6,138 nucleotides of DNA from Veillonellaceae bacterium (GCA_012798135.1 JAAZNU010000047.1:1-6138); one strand, 5' to 3'. Positions 1 to 4,406 are shown, numbered from the stretch's first letter. The notes: generated from the letters alone by a model not told the origin. Made by a program: numbers and translations.

Positions 1-1
1 C

Positions 2-403
2 CGACGTTTTGGCGCGGAACAAAAGAAAGGAGCATTGAAGCTGACCAAGGCGGCGGAACGGAGGTTACTGGCCCATGATTGGCCGGGGAATGTCCGGGAA
101 CTGAAAAATGCCATGGAAGCGGCGGTGGCGTTAAGCAAGGGGACAAAAATCGACGTAGACGCTTTGCGCGTGGAAGGTGAAACAGTTGGCGCTTCGGCGT
201 GGGCAGGAGTGAGTTTTGCGGCGGCCCGGCAAAATTTCGAAAGAAATTATTTTAATAGTCAATATAACTCTTGCGATGGAAATATTTCGGAAATTTCCCG
301 CCGGACTGGCGTTGACCGAAAACAACTGTATAAAAAACTGTATGAGTATGGAATTGCCCGAAAAATGGACAGTGCAAATACAATAATGATAGGGGGAAAA
401 TAA
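2..403 (+). CDS. Sigma-54-dependent NtrC-family transcriptional activator, C-terminal fragment
   Basis: The reading frame is open from the left edge of the window, so the true start lies upstream and only about 133 residues are visible. The fragment has the end of the AAA+ sigma-54 interaction region, including the hallmark DWPGNVREL (in WPGNVREL the R senses nucleotide in this family). A linker follows, then a Fis-type helix-turn-helix: an acidic/aromatic helix (FERNYF), then [21 protein letters not shown]. Proteins of this family bind upstream enhancers and use ATP hydrolysis to open sigma-54 RNA polymerase complexes at -24/-12 promoters. The sensor domain is outside the window, so the signal is unknown. 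tatA begins one base after its TAA stop, so the two are probably co-transcribed. A sigma-54-type promoter candidate upstream of the AtoE gene makes local regulation conceivable, but that is inference. Confidence 0.93.
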   Translation, partial: RRFGAEQKKGALKLTKAAERRLLAHDWPGNVRELKNAMEAAVALSKGTKIDVDALRVEGETVGASAWAGVSFAAARQNFERNYFNSQYNSCDGNISEISRRTGVDRKQLYKKLYEYGIARKMDSANTIMIGGK

Positions 404-404
404 A

Positions 405-563
405 TTGTTAGGTCTTGGAATGCCGGAGTTGATTTTGATATTGGTCATTGCCCTGGTGATTTTCGGGCCGTCGAAATTACCGGAAATGGGAGCTTCGCTC
501 GGCAAGGCGATTCACGAATTTCGCAATGCGACCAATGATAATGTGAAATCGCCGAAACAGTGA
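405..563 (+). CDS. tatA: Sec-independent protein translocase subunit TatA (very short, TTG start)
   Basis: The 52-residue product begins [20 protein letters not shown], continues [19 protein letters not shown], and ends in a short polar tail. This is the TatA/E architecture: a short N-terminal outside segment, one hydrophobic helix, the FGP hinge (here FGPSKLPE) and an amphipathic helix with Gly and Phe at the usual places. TatA oligomers form the membrane-permeating part of the twin-arginine export system with TatC. The start is TTG at 405, preceded by AGGGGG at 391-396 inside the last codons of the upstream regulator, with 8 bases between. At 52 residues it is shorter than the usual 60-90; the acidic/basic C-terminal tail is nearly absent. 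No tatC or Tat substrate is visible in the window. It is easily missed by gene callers because of its size and start codon. Confidence 0.9.
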   Translation: MLGLGMPELILILVIALVIFGPSKLPEMGASLGKAIHEFRNATNDNVKSPKQ

Positions 564-580
564 AATTGTTCGGCAAACAT

Positions 581-618
581 AAAAACCCGCAACGCCATTA
601 AAAGCATTGCGGGTTTTT
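581..618. terminator. Bidirectional Rho-independent terminator between tatA and the yeeE operon
   Basis: A 15-bp stem joins 581-595 (AAAAACCCGCAACGC) to 604-618 (GCATTGCGGGTTTTT), with one G-T wobble and an 8-base loop. The GC core is flanked by A5 on the left and T5 on the right, so it can terminate tatA transcription rightwards and the convergent transporter operon leftwards. It fits the 64-base gap between the stop codons at 563 and 628. Confidence 0.9.
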
Positions 619-627
619 GCCCGAAAT

Positions 628-1158
628 CTATAGCTTGTTTTTTTCCAGCCACCGAAACAGCAAAACCGTGCCGATGGCAAACGGGATAATAATGAACCAA
701 TGATTGATCGCCAATACTTTGGGCAGGGTGATGTTTCCATAATCACCCCATTTTAGGACGGTCCCTTTCAACATCGGGAATGCTTCCGCGTAAAGAGCAG
801 CACCAGCCAACATTCCGGCGATCCCCCACAGGCCATCGAGCCGGCCTTCACCGACAGCGCCCATGGATGTTCCCGGACAGTAACCGAACAAACCCCAGCC
901 GATACCAAACAACAAGCCACCGATAACAATCGCGCCAACGATCATCGGCTTAATTGATAATTTGGCCATTCCCAGGTCCACCAACAAATAGGTTCCGATC
1001 ATGCCAACCACAATGGCTGACAGCATGAATTTGACAATCGTCATATCCTGCAAACGCAAAGCGCCGATTTGTTTGTCGTAACGCAACACCCGACCTTTTT
1101 GCAACAAAAAACCGAACAGAATTCCCGTAACCAGCCCGTACATCAGATCGGCCGTCAT
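628..1158 (-). CDS. YeeE/YedE (TsuA-like) sulfur-compound transporter, C-terminal half as a separate protein
   Basis: This 176-residue, strongly hydrophobic protein matches the second half of the YeeE/YedE family (DUF395, sulfur transport domain). The signature lies at residues 87-97, GWGLFGYCPGT, with the conserved cysteine at 94. An early GFLLQKGR segment (15-22) is also typical. About five membrane segments can be drawn. In the structurally studied member TsuA, YeeE proteins take up thiosulfate through a path lined by conserved cysteines; selenium-related YedE members are also known, so the substrate here is not certain. Full-length members are about 330-400 residues, so this is half a transporter. 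The other half is the gene just upstream; its stop (1155-1157) overlaps this ATG as ATGA, indicating translational coupling. GGAGGTGA at 1165-1172 is its ribosome binding site, 6 bases from the ATG. No yeeD/tusA partner is visible. Confidence 0.9.
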   Translation of the reverse strand: MTADLMYGLVTGILFGFLLQKGRVLRYDKQIGALRLQDMTIVKFMLSAIVVGMIGTYLLVDLGMAKLSIKPMIVGAIVIGGLLFGIGWGLFGYCPGTSMGAVGEGRLDGLWGIAGMLAGAALYAEAFPMLKGTVLKWGDYGNITLPKVLAINHWFIIIPFAIGTVLLFRWLEKNKL

Positions 1159-1682
1159 GATTTGTCACCTCCGCCGTAAAGAATCCGGCTTACGATGATT
1201 CCACCGACGAAGAAAAAGATCAGAGCGACAAAGCCGCTCACCGCCAGCTGAAGCGAACCGCTCAGCCCATGACCACTCGGTCACCCATCGGCCAGACGGG
1301 CACCGAACATCGCAATCGTGCCGCCCACGAATGCGACCAGGCCGCGTTTGACCGTGCCACCTCCGAACCGTTTTCGCCACATATCCGGGACCATTTGAAT
1401 GTTGAAGCTGCCTGACGTGCTTGCAGCGATGAACGAACCAATCAGGATTCCGACCACGAACATCCACTGCCAGTCGATCGTCGGTTTATTCTTGACCAGA
1501 TACTCCAGTTTTGCCATGTGCGCCGGATCGATGGCCTTTTCCAGGTAACCGGCGCCCCGGACGAAAGTTGTGGATGCGCCAAAATATTTGCCGGAAATCC
1601 AGAGAGAGCCGACTGACACCAAGCCGGCAAAAGCGCCGGCCATATAAGGGCTCCAGGCGCCGGGGTCTTTTTCTTTTGCCAT
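1155..1682 (-). CDS. YeeE/YedE (TsuA-like) transporter, N-terminal half, with in-frame TGA read as selenocysteine (candidate selenoprotein)
   Basis: Read through one in-frame TGA (1281-1283), the product is 175 residues. Residues 74-90 and 114-128 form membrane segments. The family motif GARLADG-U-PSGHGLSG spans 127-142, where homologues read GARxxGGCTSGHGxSG; the TGA at codon 134 sits exactly on that conserved cysteine. The frame stays open afterwards and gives a normal family C-terminus: SLQLAVSG, a hydrophobic helix (150-167), then YGGGDKS. It stops at 1155-1157, overlapping the next gene's ATG. Stopping at the TGA would remove the last helix and the coupling. A SECIS-like hairpin follows the TGA (separate entry). 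I chose ATG 1682 because AAGGAGG (1689-1695) lies 6 bases before it; that site directly abuts the other ATG at 1688, leaving no spacing there. A nonsense mutation or sequencing error (TGC/TGT to TGA) is the main alternative. The transporter family is near certain; selenocysteine is strongly suggested but unproven. Confidence 0.85.
1247..1283 (-). promoter_or_regulatory. Candidate bacterial SECIS element after the in-frame UGA
   Basis: Reading the minus strand, the UGA (1283-1281) is followed by 14 bases and then a hairpin. The left arm is GCUGAGCG (1266-1259), the apical loop GUU (1258-1256) and the right arm CGCUUCAGC (1255-1247). All eight left-arm bases pair, with a single bulged U on the right side; the top is three G-C pairs. 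The first loop base G is 23 bases after the UGA. Known bacterial SECIS elements have a small apical loop with a G among its first two bases, usually GU, about 16-37 bases after the UGA, often with a bulged U. In E. coli fdhF the bulge is on the 5' side; here it is on the 3' side. Folding was done by eye. Confidence 0.68.
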
Positions 1683-1688
1683 GCCCAT

Positions 1689-1695
1689 CCTCCTT
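1689..1695 (-). promoter_or_regulatory. Ribosome binding site that fixes the start of the N-terminal transporter half
   Basis: AAGGAGG reads on the minus strand from 1695 to 1689. ATG at 1688 would leave no spacing, whereas ATG at 1682 has 6 bases. The second ATG is therefore preferred, giving the N-terminus MAKEKDPGAW. Confidence 0.75.
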
Positions 1696-1771
1696 CGTGC
1701 GTTTTTTGTAATTCTTGCTGGTTTGAACGGAGCGGAGCAAGCGAAGAGAATTTGCGTTATTACTCAATTAA

Positions 1772-1800
1772 ATTATAATAATTATTGTTAATTGCGTCAA
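1772..1800 (-). promoter_or_regulatory. Sigma-70 promoter of the split YeeE transporter operon
   Basis: On the minus strand, TTGACG (1800-1795) is followed by exactly 17 bases and then a perfect TATAAT (1777-1772). Transcription would start near 1765 and give a leader of about 83 bases to ATG 1682. The AT-rich spacer and near-consensus boxes suggest a strong, perhaps housekeeping, promoter. The leader can form a weak interrupted hairpin (CTTGCT with AGCAAG), but no riboswitch class was recognised. Confidence 0.8.
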
Positions 1801-1807
1801 TGAAGGT

Positions 1808-1846
1808 GTTTGAATTTTTCGGGAATTTGTTATAGGCCATTCAAAC
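1808..1846. repeat. Inverted repeat just upstream of the yeeE-operon promoter
   Basis: GTTTGAAT at 1808-1815 and ATTCAAAC at 1839-1846 form perfect 8-bp arms separated by 23 bases. Relative to the minus-strand promoter this lies immediately upstream of the -35 box, where activators often bind. There is no adjacent T-run, so it is not a terminator. Functional significance is inferred only from its position. Confidence 0.4.
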
Positions 1847-1898
1847 ATCCAGGAGGGGTGCCTGCCATGATAAAGATCGGCAGAAACAAAACACTGCC

Positions 1899-1936
1899 AA
1901 AAAGGCTACGCCGAATACTATACTTCGACGTAGCCT
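1899..1936 (-). terminator. Rho-independent terminator of the MORN-repeat gene
   Basis: On the minus strand, AGGCTACG (1936-1929) pairs with CGTAGCCT (1910-1903), an 8-bp perfect outer stem. An inner TTCG/CGAA-type extension beyond one mismatch encloses a loop of about 8 bases. A run of five T (1903-1899) follows. It lies 44 bases past the stop codon at 1980-1982 and separates the MORN gene from the downstream transporter operon promoter. Confidence 0.82.
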
Positions 1937-1979
1937 CTCACGATCAAATATCCGATTCGGCGATTCGTTTCGCACTTTG

Positions 1980-2744
1980 TTATTTCGGCACTGATTTCCC
2001 GTTGACCCATTTTCCCTGGAAGAGAATTTTTCCCGAGGGGTCATAGAGAGTTCCGAACCCGTGCGGCGCGCCATTCAGGCTTTCCCCTTCATAGCGGCTG
2101 CCGTTCGGCCAGCGATAGATTCCTTTGCCGGTACGTTGTCCTTTGACGAAATCACCGGTGTAGACGCCGCCATCCGGTTCCCGGACCGTTCCTTTACCGT
2201 CGGGAACGCCATTCACCCAATCCCCCTCGTGTACACGGCCATTGGGAAATTTCATGGTTCCTTTACCGTTGAAGACGCTGTTGATAAAGCCGCCCTCGTA
2301 GGTGCGACCATCCGGCAATTTCATAAATGCCGTGCCGGTCATTTGGTTGTTGAGCCAATCACCGTCATATAAACGGCCATCCGGAAACTTCATGACGCCC
2401 TTACCGTTTCGCGCACTGCCAGCAAAGTTTCCCTCATAAGTAATGCCGGTCGGGTAGGTTTGCTTGGCGAAACCTTCGACCTTGCCTTCTTTCATGGTTC
2501 CTTCCACTGTTGATACGAGTTTGCCGTTTTCAAAACGTTGCAGGACTCCCGGACCTTCCGCAAAGGTGTCCGCATTCCGGGCTCCCGACCATTTGACGGT
2601 ATCGCTGGTGTCCTTTCCGAGTAACCAGACTTTGGCGCCTTCGTCGGTTACTGCCCAGTCGTCAACTGGTGCGGCTGCCGCATAAGCGCCTAGTGTTACC
2701 GACATTACAAGGATTACCGCCAACATCAGCAATTTTTTGAGCAT
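1980..2744 (-). CDS. Secreted MORN-repeat protein
   Basis: The 254-residue product starts with a classical signal peptide: MLKKLL, a hydrophobic stretch to about residue 20, then AYAAAAP with probable cleavage near residues 22-25. A non-repeat segment (26-79) follows, with no recognised domain. From residue 80 to the end there are eight units with an exact 23-residue period, starting at 80, 103, 126, 149, 172, 195, 218 and 241. The consensus is YEGxWxNGxxxGxGxxxxPDGR; the first is divergent and the last truncated. MORN repeats form an elongated beta-hairpin scaffold that mediates protein or lipid contacts; in bacteria most are uncharacterised, so no function is assigned. ATG 2744 was chosen because GAGGAGGG lies 8 bases upstream and it begins the signal peptide; an in-frame upstream extension has no such features. 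It is divergent from the thioredoxin-CcdA gene, which may share its control region. Confidence 0.9.
   Translation of the reverse strand: MLKKLLMLAVILVMSVTLGAYAAAAPVDDWAVTDEGAKVWLLGKDTSDTVKWSGARNADTFAEGPGVLQRFENGKLVSTVEGTMKEGKVEGFAKQTYPTGITYEGNFAGSARNGKGVMKFPDGRLYDGDWLNNQMTGTAFMKLPDGRTYEGGFINSVFNGKGTMKFPNGRVHEGDWVNGVPDGKGTVREPDGGVYTGDFVKGQRTGKGIYRWPNGSRYEGESLNGAPHGFGTLYDPSGKILFQGKWVNGKSVPK
1983..2507 (-). repeat. Eight MORN repeats, 69-bp coding period
   Basis: This tandem coding repeat has an exact 69-bp (23-codon) period, seven full units and one truncated unit. Key conserved positions are Y/H-E/D/T-G at the start, G-K-G in the middle and P-D/N-G near the end. The DNA copies have diverged considerably (for example CCGGACGGA against CCCAATGGC), so the array is old and kept by protein-level selection rather than by recent duplication. 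Confidence 0.9.
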
Positions 2745-2835
2745 GTCTTTCACCCTCCTCAACACTGTACTGGATAAATCGCAATGAAGAATAATAAAGA
2801 ATTCCATAAAATCGCACCGATTCCTGCCGTTTGCG

Positions 2836-2862
2836 ATCATAATTGTAAAAGTTGTTGCGCAA
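2836..2862 (-). promoter_or_regulatory. Weak sigma-70 promoter candidate for the MORN gene
   Basis: On the minus strand TATGAT (2841-2836) is a good -10 box. The best -35, TTGCGC (2862-2857), is only 15 bases away, so the promoter is suboptimal. That -35 lies inside the palindrome GTTGCGCAAC, so a protein bound there would probably affect it. The leader to ATG 2744 would be about 85 bases. Confidence 0.4.
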
Positions 2863-2886
2863 CTCTTTGTTGTTGCGCAACTCTTT
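2851..2886. repeat. Two tandem 18-bp repeats, each with the palindrome GTTGCGCAAC (probable operator)
   Basis: The unit GTTGTTGCGCAACTCTTT occurs twice without a gap (2851-2868 and 2869-2886), identical in all 18 positions. Each copy contains the perfect 10-bp palindrome GTTGCGCAAC, with centres 18 bp apart. The pair lies between the MORN gene and the divergent thioredoxin-CcdA gene, overlapping the candidate minus-strand -35 and ending 12 bases before the plus-strand -35. This is the layout expected for a dimeric regulator binding two adjacent sites and controlling both genes. The regulator is unknown. Confidence 0.7.
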
Positions 2887-2898
2887 GGCCTGGTTAGC

Positions 2899-2927
2899 TT
2901 GCCGATCCGGTGGATTGACGGTAAAAT
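2899..2927 (+). promoter_or_regulatory. Sigma-70 promoter candidate for the thioredoxin-CcdA gene
   Basis: TTGCCG (2899-2904), a 17-base spacer and TAAAAT (2922-2927) give a well-spaced sigma-70 promoter. The start site would be near 2934, with a leader of about 57 bases. It lies just downstream of the tandem palindromes. An alternative -35 (TTGACG, 2915-2920) has no good -10 at the right distance. Confidence 0.55.
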
Positions 2928-2977
2928 GATGAGGGAAAATCGGGCCGTTGACGAAGCAGCGGCCGAAGGTTTGCGTA

Positions 2978-2982
2978 AAGGA
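2978..2982 (+). promoter_or_regulatory. Ribosome binding site favouring a TTG start for the thioredoxin-CcdA gene
   Basis: AAGGA at 2978-2982 is the only Shine-Dalgarno match here. It overlaps ATG 2982 and is 2 bases from ATG 2985, but 8 bases from TTG 2991. An in-frame TAA at 2976-2978 excludes any earlier start. Confidence 0.55.
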
Positions 2983-2990
2983 TGATGGCG

Positions 2991-4058
2991 TTGAAAAAGG
3001 TACTGATTGTAATATGGTTGAGCATTTTTCTGGCGGGCGTAATGGGCTATACGCCGCTTGCGGCGGCGCCGGCAAAGACGGTGATGTATTTTTACGGCAA
3101 CACCTGTCCAGCTTGCAAGGAAGCCGCCCCGACCGTGGAACGCATCCTGGCCAAGGGGGTGGCGGTGGAAAAATATGAAGTGTATGACAATCGGGAAAAT
3201 GCCGACCGGATGGTGATGCTGTTCAAAATGCAGGGGATTCCGGAATCGGAATGGGCGGTACCTGTTGCCTTCTACAGCGGCAGGATGTATATGGGAGTGC
3301 CGCGAATACAGGAACTGGAAAAAGAACTGGCGGAAGCCGCCGAACAAAATAGCGCCGGCTTGATCAACAAGATGTCGGATACAATGGGAATGTTGGGAAT
3401 TATGGGAGCCGCTCTCGCCGATTCGGTTAATCCCTGTGCGATCCTGGTATTGGTGATTTTGCTAAGTTTCATCAGCCTGTATCATGAAAGCCGGAAGCGG
3501 TTGATCCTGTCAGCCGCTTCCTTTATTTTTTCCGTGTTTCTTACGTATATTCTGGTCGGCATAGGAATTGTGAAAGCACTGACGTTTTTGGGAATCTCGG
3601 AAATCGTGCGCGATTTCGTGGGAATAGTGGCGATTCTTGTCGGAATTCTTAATCTGAAAGATTTTTTTTTCTATCGGGCCGGCGGCTTTGCGATAGAGAT
3701 TCCGCAGGCCTGGCGTCCCTGTTTGTTTGCCCTGCTGCGCAAGGCAACGACTCCGTGGGCGTCGTTTGCCTTGGGAAGCGTGGTTACGCTGATTGAACTT
3801 CCTTGTACCGGCGGTCCCTATTTTTTTGCGCTGGGAATTCTGTCTAAATGGGGAATGTCGCCGACTTTTTTTGCGTACCTGATTTTCTATAACCTGATTT
3901 TTGTCTTGCCATTGGTGTTAATCGCGATTTTAGTCTATTTCGGTAAAATGACCGTGGAGAGGGCGGCGGACTGGCAGGCGAAAAATTCCCGCCACTTGCA
4001 TCTGGTCGCCGGTTTGCTGATGTTGGCGGCAGGCATTGGTGTATTTGTAACCCAATAA
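2991..4058 (+). CDS. Thioredoxin-like domain fused to a CcdA/DsbD-type thiol-electron-transfer membrane domain
   Basis: The product is 355 residues from TTG 2991 (358 if ATG 2982 is used). It begins with a signal/anchor (MKKVLIVIWLSIFLAGVMG), then a thioredoxin-like domain (about residues 28-115) with the active site TCPAC (cysteines 39 and 42) and a cis-proline-type VPVAF motif near 90. A membrane domain (135-355) of about six helices follows, with the CcdA/DsbD signatures ADSVNPC (cysteine 149) and ELPCTGGPY (cysteine 272). In that family the two membrane cysteines carry electrons from cytoplasmic thioredoxin to an outside acceptor. The fused CPAC domain is presumably that acceptor, facing outside the membrane. 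Substrate candidates are apo-cytochrome c, oxidised extracytoplasmic thiols or sulfur species; none is shown by the sequence. A nine-T run (3662-3670) lies within the coding sequence (KDFFF). The gene has its own promoter candidate and terminator and is divergent from the MORN gene. Confidence 0.9.
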   Translation: MKKVLIVIWLSIFLAGVMGYTPLAAAPAKTVMYFYGNTCPACKEAAPTVERILAKGVAVEKYEVYDNRENADRMVMLFKMQGIPESEWAVPVAFYSGRMYMGVPRIQELEKELAEAAEQNSAGLINKMSDTMGMLGIMGAALADSVNPCAILVLVILLSFISLYHESRKRLILSAASFIFSVFLTYILVGIGIVKALTFLGISEIVRDFVGIVAILVGILNLKDFFFYRAGGFAIEIPQAWRPCLFALLRKATTPWASFALGSVVTLIELPCTGGPYFFALGILSKWGMSPTFFAYLIFYNLIFVLPLVLIAILVYFGKMTVERAADWQAKNSRHLHLVAGLLMLAAGIGVFVTQ

Positions 4059-4098
4059 ATCAACCAGTCGGGATTTGAATATCAGGGAGAATGATGTG

Positions 4099-4137
4099 GA
4101 TGCCCACGTTGTGATGACGCGGGCGTCTTTTTTTTTT
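4099..4137 (+). terminator. Rho-independent terminator of the thioredoxin-CcdA gene
   Basis: GATGCCCACGT (4099-4109) pairs with ACGCGGGCGTC (4117-4127), with one G-T wobble and one A-C mismatch, over a 7-base loop. Ten T (4128-4137) follow directly. It lies 40 bases after the stop codon. Confidence 0.85.
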
Positions 4138-4177
4138 GGGGGGGGGTCCTTCATGCCGTGGGGATTAGTGTGAAAAA

Positions 4178-4210
4178 TATTGCGCTTTTGCGCAAAAAAT
4201 TTGCGCAATA
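4178..4210. promoter_or_regulatory. GCGC inverted repeat, candidate enhancer/operator upstream of atoE
   Basis: TATTGCGC (4178-4185) and GCGCAATA (4203-4210) are perfect 8-bp inverted arms. Between them is a second perfect palindrome, TTTTGCGCAAAA (4186-4197). TTGCGCAA occurs at 4188-4195 and again at 4201-4208, 13 bp apart. The cluster lies about 105-135 bp upstream of the sigma-54 promoter candidate, the usual distance for an enhancer-binding protein. The same core, TTGCGCAA, occurs in the tandem repeats at 2851-2886. Confidence 0.5.
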
Positions 4211-4312
4211 CTACGGTAAAACGATGGGAGACGAAAAATTAATCGGCAGGTGCTGATGAAGAAGCTGCGGAAATGGGCGGTTATTTCTGATAAGTCACCC
4301 GGGATGAAAGCT

Positions 4313-4328
4313 TGGCATGGAAAATGCA
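4313..4328 (+). promoter_or_regulatory. Sigma-54 (-24/-12) promoter candidate for the AtoE gene
   Basis: TGGCATGGAAAATGCA matches the sigma-54 consensus TGGCAY-N5-TTGCA, with one mismatch (ATGC for TTGC). The invariant GG (4314-4315) and GC (4326-4327) are at the exact canonical distance. Transcription would begin near 4339, giving a leader of about 140 bases. Sigma-54 control of short-chain fatty acid uptake is known for the E. coli ato operon (AtoC), which makes this plausible. Confidence 0.6.
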
Positions 4329-4373
4329 GTATTTCATTGTGCGACATTATTTCTGCTTAAAAAATAATTGAAC

Positions 4374-4406
4374 AGGAGGCGAATGAAGTTTCTTAAAACG
4401 GTCTAA
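4374..4406 (+). promoter_or_regulatory. Strong ribosome binding site with a seven-codon frame (possible leader peptide)
   Basis: AGGAGG (4374-4379) stands 3 bases before ATG 4383, which opens the frame MKFLKTV followed by TAA at 4404-4406. It lies inside the predicted 5' leader of the transporter gene. The spacing is short and no regulatory codon cluster is seen, so it may be a leader peptide, a relic or chance. Confidence 0.25.

Noticed and set aside
1165..1467. Minus-strand open frame of 100 codons overlapping the transporter half
   Set aside because: It is rich in Arg and Trp with no family pattern and is a shifted-frame shadow of the selenoprotein candidate. No frameshift is needed to continue the real gene.
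1281..1688. A 135-residue protein ending at the TGA, or a pseudogene with a nonsense mutation
   Set aside because: It would end within the conserved family motif, while the same frame continues with 41 more family-like codons to a stop overlapping the next gene, and a SECIS-like hairpin follows the TGA.
1683..1765. Riboswitch in the leader of the transporter operon
   Set aside because: The leader is only about 83 bases and shows an interrupted weak hairpin. No known riboswitch signature was recognised.
1867..2046. Plus-strand 60-codon frame (MIKIGRNKTLPKRLRR...) preceded by AGGAGGGG with 8-base spacing
   Set aside because: The ribosome-binding match is good, but the frame runs through the MORN gene terminator and antisense to its 3' end, with no recognisable protein features. 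It is retained only as a low-probability small gene.
1983..2507. CRISPR-like or satellite array
   Set aside because: The 69-bp period is a multiple of three, in frame, and encodes 23-residue MORN units. There are no identical repeats with unique spacers.
2943..2964. GGCCG/CGGCC hairpin in the leader of the thioredoxin-CcdA gene
   Set aside because: It has only five pairs with a 12-base loop, so it is too weak to call as a regulatory element.
2745..3347. N-terminal extension of the MORN protein frame to 455 residues
   Set aside because: The extension overlaps the opposite-strand thioredoxin-CcdA gene, has low-complexity His/Arg composition, and lies upstream of a clear ribosome binding site and signal peptide at 2744.
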